In this document: in pieces, positions 1-6,308 of the stretch | Numbering within the stretch: position 1 is the stretch's first letter | Layout: the number at the start of each line of letters is the position of its first letter | Origin: Fibrobacter sp. | Lineage (GTDB): Bacteria; Fibrobacterota; Fibrobacteria; Fibrobacterales; Fibrobacteraceae | Reading direction: 5' to 3' | Length of the DNA stretch: 8,118 nucleotides | NCBI GenBank assembly: GCA_012515825.1 | Contig: JAAYXQ010000144.1 | Coordinates: forward strand, 1 to 8,118 | Notes under the pieces: generated by a model | Told to the model about the DNA's origin: nothing | Databases searched by the model: none | Seen by the model: the letters and a program-made list of their open reading frames with translations, nothing else | Translations under genes and position numbers: made by a program

Positions 1-170
1 AAGCATTCAAATTAAGTCTTTCGCAGTTTCTCTCTCTTTTTGCCGAAGAATATGAGAAACAAAAGTTATGTAGAAAAAAAGGTGTATCCAAAGACGAATA
101 CTTACAAGTCGCTGAACGTAGTAAAAATAAACGATACAGTACGAATAAGGATGAAAATAGCATTAAATAG
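1..170 (+). CDS. 3' end of an unidentified gene (partial, start outside window)
   Basis: A plus-strand frame is open from the window edge (first full codon at 3) to a TAG at 168-170, giving 55 residues. The peptide is rich in Lys, Glu and Ser, has no hydrophobic segment, and looks like the charged helical end of a soluble protein (for example SLFAEEYEKQKLCRKKGVSK, then a basic tail ending DENSIK). The other two plus-strand frames stop within the first 55 bases. It converges on the minus-strand cluster ending at 226. A real gene is supported by the open frame in AT-rich DNA and by the hairpin directly after the stop. I do not recognise the family, and 55 residues are too few to suggest a function. 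Confidence 0.5.
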   Translation, partial: AFKLSLSQFLSLFAEEYEKQKLCRKKGVSKDEYLQVAERSKNKRYSTNKDENSIK

Positions 171-174
171 ATTA

Positions 175-203
175 TTTTTTCTCTTCATCAAAAAGAGGAA
201 AAA
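175..203. terminator. Weak hairpin between convergent genes, possible bidirectional terminator
   Basis: CTCTT (181-185) pairs with AAGAG (193-197) around a 7-base loop. The stem is extended by the T run 175-180 against the A run 199-203, with G198 bulged. It lies between the plus-strand stop at 170 and the minus-strand stop at 226, where a shared terminator is expected. The stem is AT-rich and neither side is followed by a clean long T run, so it may be weak. Confidence 0.35.
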
Positions 204-225
204 CAACTGTTTTATTTAAAACTAT

Positions 226-1254
226 TTAATCAAAACGTCCTTGAGTAACTCGGCGCCTGCGTCCTCGTTCTGAAATCAAACACTCCACAAAGAAAAAGAA
301 CATCGCTAAGCCCAAGAATAATTGGTACCGATCTTGATATGTTTCTAATGATTGACTATCATGCTCTTTCTTTTCAAGCATTGCTATTTCAGTTAATACT
401 TTTTGTAGTTGAAATTCACTTGGATTAGCATAGAAATAGAGGCCACCAGTTACATTTGCCACTTCTTGAAGTGTTTGTTCTTCTAAACGAGTCGTCACAA
501 TATTTCCATGAGAATCTTTTTTATAAGAAACCTCTCCAGATTTTGTGGTTAAAGGAATAGGCACCCCATCTCTAGAGCCGATTCCAATAGTATAGATTCG
601 AATACCCAATTCTGCCGCTTCTTTAGCAGCTTTCACTGCTTCATTTTGAAGTTCTTCTCCATCACTCATAAGGATCATCACCGAATACTTTCCAGCTCCT
701 CCAGAGTTTTGAAACATCTGTATTCCTTTACGAATAGCTTTTTCAAGATCCGTTCCTGGCAACAACCAACCTGGATCTAAATCTCGAAGAATCATTTGAA
801 CAGAGCCATAATCTAGAGTTAAAGGAACCATCACCTTTGCTTCTCCAGAAAAAGCAACAAGTCCCACTCGATCTCCAGTTAATGATTCTAAAAAGGCCGA
901 AATTTCATGCCTAGAACGCACCAAACGATTTGGCTTCACATCTTCAGCAAGCATCGAAAGAGAAATGTCTTGTAACAGAACTAAATCCAATCCTCTTCGT
1001 TCTACATGATCCAAAGAGCGTCCCCATTGAGGTCTTGATAAAGCAAGAAACAGAAACGCTATTGCAGTCAAAAGAAGTGTAGCCTTCACCAATCTTCGCC
1101 AAGGAGACAATGATGTTGCCACTTTAGGTAACATCGAGAGAGACACAAAACGAGTAGCTAGTTTTTTTCTCCTATGATAAGCATAAAAGAAAAGCAGAGC
1201 GAATAGAGGAAGTGAAAATAAAAGCCATAAAAAATGGGGTTCAGCAAATCTCAT
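226..1254 (-). CDS. batB: BatB-like VWA-domain inner-membrane protein
   Basis: A 342-residue protein with the BatA/BatB layout: two N-terminal membrane segments (about 8-26 and 56-74), a von Willebrand A domain (about 88-290) and a C-terminal membrane segment (about 311-327) followed by a basic tail. The metal-ion-dependent adhesion site looks complete: DISLS at 96-100, Thr168 in GTDLEKAI, and Asp198 in MSDGEE. The family is thought to work with MoxR ATPases in envelope maintenance or stress tolerance; the ligand is unknown. No TPR region is present, unlike BatB/BatC fusions. The ATG overlaps the batA stop in an ATGA junction, and GAGG (1260-1263) lies five bases upstream, so the start is firm. 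It is the last gene of the cluster. The choice of BatB over BatA rests on gene order and the shorter MIDAS-to-helix loop. Confidence 0.88.
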   Translation of the reverse strand: MRFAEPHFLWLLFSLPLFALLFFYAYHRRKKLATRFVSLSMLPKVATSLSPWRRLVKATLLLTAIAFLFLALSRPQWGRSLDHVERRGLDLVLLQDISLSMLAEDVKPNRLVRSRHEISAFLESLTGDRVGLVAFSGEAKVMVPLTLDYGSVQMILRDLDPGWLLPGTDLEKAIRKGIQMFQNSGGAGKYSVMILMSDGEELQNEAVKAAKEAAELGIRIYTIGIGSRDGVPIPLTTKSGEVSYKKDSHGNIVTTRLEEQTLQEVANVTGGLYFYANPSEFQLQKVLTEIAMLEKKEHDSQSLETYQDRYQLFLGLAMFFFFVECLISERGRRRRVTQGRFD

Positions 1255-2345
1255 GGGATCCTCACAAATCGGGTATTAGCTAATAAAAGTTCTAATAGAA
1301 TTAACAAAGCACCAGCCAAAAGCCAAGGATAAAATTTTTCTGAATATCTTGAATAGGCAACAGTTTGAATTTCTGTTTTTTCTAACTGATCAATTTCATC
1401 ATATATATTTTTCAGTTCTTCTTTATTTTCTGCTCGATAGAAGCGGCCTCCTGTCTTTGCAGCCACATTTTTCAACATTTCTTCGTCAATTCCTTCTTCA
1501 GGTTGTATTTCTCTTTCTCCCCAAGAAATTTCTCCAGTCCATGGATTTTGCTGAAAAGCTAAAACAGTCCCTTTTCTTTTCCCAACGCCCACTGTATACA
1601 CCTTTACGCCCAAAGCTTTAGCGACTTCTGCCGCTTGTAAAGGCGGCACTAAACTCGCATTATCACGACCATCTGTTAAAAGAATCATCACTCTCGATTT
1701 TGCTTCAGACTTCTCAAGTCTTGCCAGTGAAGTCATTATACCATCTCCAATAGCAGTCCCATTTCCAGAAGCCGTCGAGTCATTCACCACAGAAAGAATT
1801 TCTAATAGCGTCCCATAGTCAGAAGTTAATGGGCATTGTGTGAAAGAATTGCCGGCAAAAACAGATAATCCTATACGATCTGTTGTTCTCTTTTGAATAA
1901 AGTCTGCAATCACTGTTTTAGCATACCCTAAACGACTGTAATTCCAAAACTGTCCTGACTTTAATATTCTTTCTGCATTCAAAACCCCTAACTTCATTCT
2001 TTCTGAATTAGTCAACATATCAAGAATGGCCATAGAGCCAGAGACATCTAAGGTCAGCATAATATCAACACCATCAGTAGATGTATATTCTACTTCAACA
2101 CCCTTTTGAGGCCTTGCAAGTGCGATAATAAAACAAATTAGAGCTAAAAAGCGAAGTGCTGGAACAACGTGTCTAAATTTTACTCGATAAGTAGAGCTCG
2201 CCTTTTTTGCAATACCAAGAGCAGGGAATTTAATAGTACTCTTACGTTTTTTTAAGTTATAGATATAATCAGCAATTAAAACCGGAATTAAAAGCAATAA
2301 AATAAATGCTTCCGGATTTTGAATATGATAACCCAATAAATCCAT
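1251..2345 (-). CDS. batA: BatA-like VWA-domain inner-membrane protein with an insert
   Basis: A 364-residue protein with membrane segments at about 14-30, 62-78 and 339-356 enclosing a von Willebrand A domain (about 92-325). The MIDAS is complete: DVSGS at 100-104, Thr197 in GNGTAIGDGI, and Asp225 in LLTDGRDN. The segment FAGNSFTQCPLTSDYGTLLE is typical of BatA. Compared with BatB in this window, about 24 extra residues lie between the DVSGS loop and the following helix (within 106-137), a place where the family normally has a short DxxPNRL-like link. It probably binds a divalent metal and partners with the MoxR ATPase encoded three genes upstream in the operon. The ATG shares one base with the previous stop (TAATG). 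GGAGG lies ten bases upstream, rather far, so translational coupling probably helps. Confidence 0.9.
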   Translation of the reverse strand: MDLLGYHIQNPEAFILLLLIPVLIADYIYNLKKRKSTIKFPALGIAKKASSTYRVKFRHVVPALRFLALICFIIALARPQKGVEVEYTSTDGVDIMLTLDVSGSMAILDMLTNSERMKLGVLNAERILKSGQFWNYSRLGYAKTVIADFIQKRTTDRIGLSVFAGNSFTQCPLTSDYGTLLEILSVVNDSTASGNGTAIGDGIMTSLARLEKSEAKSRVMILLTDGRDNASLVPPLQAAEVAKALGVKVYTVGVGKRKGTVLAFQQNPWTGEISWGEREIQPEEGIDEEMLKNVAAKTGGRFYRAENKEELKNIYDEIDQLEKTEIQTVAYSRYSEKFYPWLLAGALLILLELLLANTRFVRIP

Positions 2346-3298
2346 TATTTTTTAGCCTCCACTCCATCTTTTTTTTCTTCTGGTTGAGGGCGAGTTTCTT
2401 CAAAGAGTCGATCTGTCCATTCATTCCAAAAGAGGCAGCGGTCTTTCTCTATTTTCATTTTTGCAAACTTCACTGTTTCTGTCTCTTCAGAGAATAGAAC
2501 AACCGATTCTTTGTATGCCTGAGGTAAACCCTTCACATGTGCCATACGCTGACGAAGTTCTGTAAGCGTGGCATCTAAAATTTCTACATCAAAACGTCTC
2601 TGTATATAACGTCTAATAATCAGCCCCAAAACAGTAAAATACTCAGCTTGTTCTTCTTGTTCTAATAAATGACGTTCTTGTAATTCTTTGAAAGCAAGAA
2701 CCGCTTCTTCATAAGGAGGTAATAGAACAGCCTTTTCTTTTTTACTCCATTTCTTGTGTAAAAACCAGCCTAAGACAATGAGCAATAAAACTCCAAGAAT
2801 AATTAAAAATACCCATACCCAAGTTGGCATACGAGGATCCGTTATTGGGCCTTCCGCTTCTAAAATATCGGTTTCTTCTCCTGTCGTTCTATTCATCACT
2901 TTTATTGCCACAGGATCTGTTTTAGTGAGAACAGTATCTTTTCCAACAATCACCTCTACAGATTGAGGAGCGAGGAAAAAATCTCCACTCACAAAAGTAT
3001 TTAGTGTTGCTTCCCAAATAAATTTAGATAGCACTTTTTGTTGACCTTGCTTATCATCCTCTCGAAAATTCTTCATCTCTTTAACTTCAAAGTGTTGAAG
3101 ATTTCCAATAAAACTTGGTAGATTTACTTTTGCTTCTTTTGGTGCCACAATTTCTATTGAATAGTCAAAAATATCACCAATAAAAACTTGAGACGCACTC
3201 ACAGATGCTTTCACATTTACATCAAAAGCAGCTAAAGCAGAGCCTGCATTAAGCATTAAAAACAATAAAGTGCTCAAAATCCATTTTTTCAAAAGCAT
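2345..3298 (-). CDS. BatD-like / DUF4381-like membrane protein with signal peptide
   Basis: Taking the ATG at 3298 gives 317 residues. They begin with a clear signal peptide (MLLKKWILSTLLFLMLNAGS, then ALA|A, cleavage near 23). A beta-rich periplasmic region follows (about 25-150, typical of BatD/oxygen-tolerance proteins: a GDIFDYSIEIVAP-like strand and later FVSGDFFLAP). One membrane segment lies at about 160-180, then a charged helical cytoplasmic domain (about 190-305) resembling DUF4381, with PPYEEAVLAFKEL and IIRRYIQRRF. GGAG (3305-3308) sits six bases before this ATG. The upstream in-frame ATGs at 3316 and 3310 have no Shine-Dalgarno site and would put charged residues before the signal peptide, although the ATG at 3316 overlaps the DUF58 stop (TAATG). 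It probably bridges periplasm and cytoplasm in the MoxR/VWA complex. The family call is good; its exact role is unknown. Confidence 0.78.
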   Translation of the reverse strand: MLLKKWILSTLLFLMLNAGSALAAFDVNVKASVSASQVFIGDIFDYSIEIVAPKEAKVNLPSFIGNLQHFEVKEMKNFREDDKQGQQKVLSKFIWEATLNTFVSGDFFLAPQSVEVIVGKDTVLTKTDPVAIKVMNRTTGEETDILEAEGPITDPRMPTWVWVFLIILGVLLLIVLGWFLHKKWSKKEKAVLLPPYEEAVLAFKELQERHLLEQEEQAEYFTVLGLIIRRYIQRRFDVEILDATLTELRQRMAHVKGLPQAYKESVVLFSEETETVKFAKMKIEKDRCLFWNEWTDRLFEETRPQPEEKKDGVEAKK

Positions 3299-3304
3299 AT
3301 ATTG

Positions 3305-3308
3305 CTCC
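3305..3308 (-). promoter_or_regulatory. Ribosome-binding site deciding the 3298 start
   Basis: GGAG on the minus strand lies six bases before the ATG at 3298. The ATGs at 3316 and 3310 have no comparable site, so this favours the start that begins directly with the signal peptide. Confidence 0.65.
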
Positions 3309-3315
3309 ATTCTCA

Positions 3316-4200
3316 TTAACGTTTTTTCGCTCGACGCCTAAAATGTTCTAATAAAGGGGCTGCTGTATTTTTAAACTCTTTCTGAATTAAAATTCGAACA
3401 AAATCAACAGACATTCGATCAAACATTGTTTTCATATCCTTAGTCTGTTTTTTTGCCTCTCGAACAAAAGCCTCTCTAAATTGAGGATCGCCTGTATCAA
3501 TTAAAAGAGTCTCTCCCGTTTCAGGATCTTCTAATTCCACAAGCCCCACAGGAGGTAATTCAGTTTCACGAGGATCTACAACAGAAACGGCAAGCACATC
3601 ATGTCTTTTCCGAAGCACTTTAAATGCTCGTTCATAGCCTGAGTCTAAAAAATCAGACATCACCACTACCACGGCACGCCGATTTAAGAGTTTCCCTGCA
3701 TATTCTAGAGCATTTTGAATGTTAGTGCCATGTTGCTTTGGCTTGAAATAAAGAATCTCTCGAATAAGCCTTAAAACATGTTTACGGCCCTTCGCTGGAG
3801 ATATATATAGTTCCACTTGATCGGTGAAAATCAAAAGACCCACTTTATCATTATTTTTGATTGCTGCAAATGCAAGAAGAGCAGTCAATGTAGCCATGAC
3901 CTCTCCTTTCATTTCTAGACCGCTTCCAAATTCTGAACTAGAACTTGCATCCACCATTAAAAGCATCGTCAGTTCACGTTCTTCTACAAACTTTTTTACA
4001 TAAGGAGTTCCTGTTCTTGCTGTCACATTCCAATCAATAGAACGGATATCATCTCCAGGAACATACTCACGCACCTCACTAAATTCCATACCATTGCCCT
4101 TAAAAGAGCTATGGTAGGCTCCTGTCATCACAGAGTCTAGAGTTCCGCGAACAGAGAGTTCTATTCGGCTCACCGTTTTTAAAACTTCTTTAGAAAGCAT
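3316..4200 (-). CDS. DUF58-family protein with VWA-like fold
   Basis: Starting at ATG 4200 the protein has 294 residues, a usual length for the family, and no signal peptide or membrane segment. The diagnostic DUF58 block is at about 37-77: EFSEVREYVPGDDIRSIDW, TARTGTPYVKKF and the EERE that follows. After it comes a VWA-like core with a MIDAS-type DASSS at 84-88 and MSDF at 181-184. It is cytoplasmic and almost always found beside moxR, and is thought to be a partner or adaptor of the ATPase; its biochemical role is not settled. An in-frame GTG at 4206 is possible, but it overlaps the AGGTG ribosome-binding site five bases before the ATG, so 4200 is preferred. It lies 29 bases after moxR and shares a base with an upstream ATG of the next gene. 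Confidence 0.92.
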   Translation of the reverse strand: MLSKEVLKTVSRIELSVRGTLDSVMTGAYHSSFKGNGMEFSEVREYVPGDDIRSIDWNVTARTGTPYVKKFVEERELTMLLMVDASSSSEFGSGLEMKGEVMATLTALLAFAAIKNNDKVGLLIFTDQVELYISPAKGRKHVLRLIREILYFKPKQHGTNIQNALEYAGKLLNRRAVVVVMSDFLDSGYERAFKVLRKRHDVLAVSVVDPRETELPPVGLVELEDPETGETLLIDTGDPQFREAFVREAKKQTKDMKTMFDRMSVDFVRILIQKEFKNTAAPLLEHFRRRAKKR

Positions 4201-4203
4201 AAG

Positions 4204-4208
4204 CACCT
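4204..4208 (-). promoter_or_regulatory. Ribosome-binding site for the DUF58 gene
   Basis: AGGTG on the minus strand; its AGG is five bases before the ATG at 4200. The site contains the alternative GTG (4206), which argues against that GTG as the start codon. Confidence 0.5.
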
Positions 4209-4229
4209 AATACAGTTAACGATGAATGA

Positions 4230-5216
4230 TTATGGAACATCTACTGAGTCTAAAATCTTTTGAACCACTGTTTCAGCAGAGACTTCTTCCGCTTCGGCTT
4301 CATAACTTAAAATCAAACGATGACGCATCACTTCCATAGCAACCGCTTTAACATCTTCAGGAGTGACATAAGCACGTCCTTGAATAAACGCATGAGCCTT
4401 TGCAGCTTGAGCTAAACCAATTGAAGCACGTGGAGAAGCTCCGACTTCAATAAAGCTCACCAAATCATTTCTCTTAATGCTTGCAGGATCTCTTGTAGCA
4501 AGCACTAAATTCACGATATATTCACGAATACGTTCATCTACATAAACAGATTTAACCAATTTTCGAGCATTCAAAATATCATCTTTTGTTGCCACTGAAT
4601 TAGGTGTTTTAAGCCCTGCACCACTGACCGATTCAAGAATTCGCATTTCATCGATTTTTCCAGGATAACTGACTTTCACCTTTAACAAGAAACGATCTAC
4701 TTGAGCTTCAGGAAGAGGATATGTTCCTTCTTGCTCAATAGGGTTTTGCGTGGCAAGAACTAAAAATGGTTCTTCTAATCGGAATGTTTCATCACCAATG
4801 GTAATGGAACGTTCTTGCATCGCTTCTAGAAGAGCACTCTGTACTTTTGAAGGAGCACGGTTAATTTCATCTGCAAGCACCAAATTGGTAAAAAGAGGCC
4901 CTTTTCGTGTTTCAAAGCAAGAATCTTTTGCGTTATAGATTGTAGTTCCGAGTAAGTCTGCAGGCAACAAATCTGGAGTAAATTGAATGCGCTTAAAATT
5001 CAAAGAAACTGCATCTGCAAATGCTTTTACAGCTGTTGTTTTCGCAAGCCCTGGAAGACCTTCTAAAAGGACATGCCCATCAGCAAGAATGCCAATTAAA
5101 ATACTTTCCATCATGGCTTTTTGGCCAATTACAGTGTCTTCAACTTCACGAAGAAGGCCTGTACAAAAAACACTTTGTTGTTTTACTTTTTCTGAAAGTT
5201 CTTGAATATCTGTCAT
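4230..5216 (-). CDS. moxR: MoxR-family AAA+ ATPase
   Basis: A 328-residue soluble ATPase of normal MoxR length. Walker A is GLPGLAKT (53-60), Walker B is LVLADEINR (112-120, Asp116-Glu117), sensor 1 is in ATQNP (155-159), the arginine finger is probably Arg175 in QVDRF, and sensor 2 is in GASPRAS (259-265, Arg263). The family pattern ALLEAMQER follows Walker B. MoxR proteins form rings that use ATP hydrolysis to remodel or load partners, usually with VWA-domain proteins encoded alongside, as here. No active-site residue is missing. AGAGGA (5221-5226) precedes the ATG, with GAGG five bases upstream, so the start is firm. It follows the first gene of the cluster by 15 bases and is probably co-transcribed with it. 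Confidence 0.97.
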   Translation of the reverse strand: MTDIQELSEKVKQQSVFCTGLLREVEDTVIGQKAMMESILIGILADGHVLLEGLPGLAKTTAVKAFADAVSLNFKRIQFTPDLLPADLLGTTIYNAKDSCFETRKGPLFTNLVLADEINRAPSKVQSALLEAMQERSITIGDETFRLEEPFLVLATQNPIEQEGTYPLPEAQVDRFLLKVKVSYPGKIDEMRILESVSGAGLKTPNSVATKDDILNARKLVKSVYVDERIREYIVNLVLATRDPASIKRNDLVSFIEVGASPRASIGLAQAAKAHAFIQGRAYVTPEDVKAVAMEVMRHRLILSYEAEAEEVSAETVVQKILDSVDVP

Positions 5217-5231
5217 TGTTTCCTCTTTTTG

Positions 5232-6068
5232 TTAATCTTCTTCTTTAATATCCATGAGTTTAGCAGCTAATTTCCAAGTTTCTAGATTCATATAAGAATC
5301 TCTAGAACCACCGCCATAACGTGCATGAACAAATTCATCCATTAATGGTTTCCATTCAGGGTAATCTCCCTTTTGAATTCGAGCCTCCATAGACTCTTCT
5401 CCCAAGTGAACCTTAATCCAGGACAAACATACCTTTTCTAATGCAAGTAACCACTCTCGACTATCTGCTGCTTGCACTCTTTGTTTGAGCAAAAGAAATG
5501 CATCTCTTAGTTCTTTCTGTTCAGATTGCATTTCCTCTTTCTTTTTTAGAACAAGCTTACGGCGTCGATTTCTCCAAATCGCCCCCATGATAAAAAAGCA
5601 CAAAGCCACAAAAGTTACTATCAAAGGAAAAAAGTTAAAAGGAGCTTCAACGACTATGGATGTAGGTTCTGTTTTTAATTCTAATGAACGTTCTTGAGAA
5701 ATAGGAGCGAGAATCTTCATTGCAGGCATTGTAAAATGCCCCGTATCTGTTGCTACAATACTATATATAAATTGATTTTCAGAATACTCTTTCCCTGCTT
5801 TAATTGTACGGCCTGATTCCTGACGTACTGAGATTTGCTCTAATCCTTTCAGATTCACAGAATTCCCTGGCAGCAACAATAAAGTACCACCTTGAGCTTC
5901 CCAAGAAACAGCAACCACTAAATCAAAAGTGTCTCCTAAATTTACCTTTTCTGGTACTTTAATCAAATTAATATGAGCCCCACTCATCTCGTCTACAGAG
6001 ATAAATGGAGAAGCTATTTTGCTTGAATCTTGAGCTAAGGTGTCTAAAATTAAGGAATCTTGATTCAT
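5232..6068 (-). CDS. BatD-like single-pass membrane protein, first gene of cluster
   Basis: From ATG 6068 there are 278 residues. A beta-rich region (about 30-140, with VNLGDTFDLVVAVSW and later FTMPAMKILAP) resembles the extracytoplasmic domain of BatD-type proteins. One membrane segment follows (about 144-165), then a strongly basic stop-transfer (RNRRRKLVLKKK) and a helical cytoplasmic domain of about 110 residues. The layout matches the protein at 2345-3298, although similarity between the two is only architectural by eye. Oddly, there is no recognisable signal peptide, and no Shine-Dalgarno site before ATG 6068 or the in-frame TTG at 6101. Upstream of 6101 the frame is closed by a TGA. 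The basic residues predict a cytoplasmic C-terminus, so the N-terminal domain should be outside. It probably belongs to the MoxR/VWA complex, given its place 15 bases before moxR. The start is uncertain. Confidence 0.72.
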   Translation of the reverse strand: MNQDSLILDTLAQDSSKIASPFISVDEMSGAHINLIKVPEKVNLGDTFDLVVAVSWEAQGGTLLLLPGNSVNLKGLEQISVRQESGRTIKAGKEYSENQFIYSIVATDTGHFTMPAMKILAPISQERSLELKTEPTSIVVEAPFNFFPLIVTFVALCFFIMGAIWRNRRRKLVLKKKEEMQSEQKELRDAFLLLKQRVQAADSREWLLALEKVCLSWIKVHLGEESMEARIQKGDYPEWKPLMDEFVHARYGGGSRDSYMNLETWKLAAKLMDIKEED

Positions 6069-6201
6069 ATCGATTTGAATATATAAAAAGCTAATTCGCA
6101 AAAAATCATAAAAAAATCAAAGAATTGTTAAAATCTTGTCAAAAGCAACATTTAATGATTTTAATATAAAATCACCACTTGTTTGATAAGTTACTTGTGT
6201 T

Positions 6202-6231
6202 ATAATATGGAAAGCTTTTTTAAAATGATAA
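6202..6231 (-). promoter_or_regulatory. Possible promoter of the bat-type cluster
   Basis: On the minus strand TTATCA (6231-6226) and TATTAT (6207-6202) are separated by 18 bases, matching 4/6 and 5/6 of the sigma-70 consensus. It lies after the terminator of the cellulase gene and about 135 bases before the first start codon. AT-rich DNA gives many such matches by chance. Confidence 0.25.
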
Positions 6232-6244
6232 TTGATAGATCAAT
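6231..6244. repeat. Short inverted repeat, possible operator
   Basis: ATTGAT and ATCAAT form perfect 6-base arms around AG. It abuts the possible -35 box of the cluster promoter, where a repressor or activator could bind. It is short and AT-rich, so it may be chance. Confidence 0.18.
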
Positions 6245-6261
6245 AATAACGAAAAAAAACA

Positions 6262-6288
6262 ATAAAAAAAGCCTCTAAAAGAGGCTTT
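6262..6288 (-). terminator. Rho-independent terminator of the cellulase gene
   Basis: On the minus strand AAAGCCTC (6288-6281) pairs with GAGGCTTT (6275-6268) around a TTTTA loop, and the T run continues for several bases (to about 6264). It begins about 20 bases after the cellulase stop at 6309. A second small hairpin, TTTCG/CGAAA (6300-6296 with 6290-6286), lies just before it and shares three bases with it. The main stem with its T tract is a classic terminator; it should largely separate the cellulase from the downstream cluster. Confidence 0.88.
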
Positions 6289-6308
6289 CGTTAAACGAAA
6301 AGAAATCA

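Noticed and set aside
1349..1621. Open frame of 90 codons on the plus strand
   Set aside because: It lies wholly opposite batA, has a Phe/Leu-rich composition expected from the complement of that gene, and has no ribosome-binding site that I can see.
4750..5248. Several overlapping plus-strand open frames opposite moxR
   Set aside because: They are antisense to the conserved ATPase motifs and overlap one another; none resembles a known protein.
226..6068. Reading the MoxR/DUF58/VWA cluster as a new defence or secretion system
   Set aside because: Order and domains match the known Bat-type MoxR/VWA clusters, and no nuclease, toxin, protease or phage-related gene is present.
6137..6142. Perfect TTGACA -35 box on the minus strand before the first cluster gene
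   Set aside because: The nearest good -10 (TATGAT, 6110-6105) is 26 bases away, too far for sigma-70; at 16-18 bases only poor matches occur.
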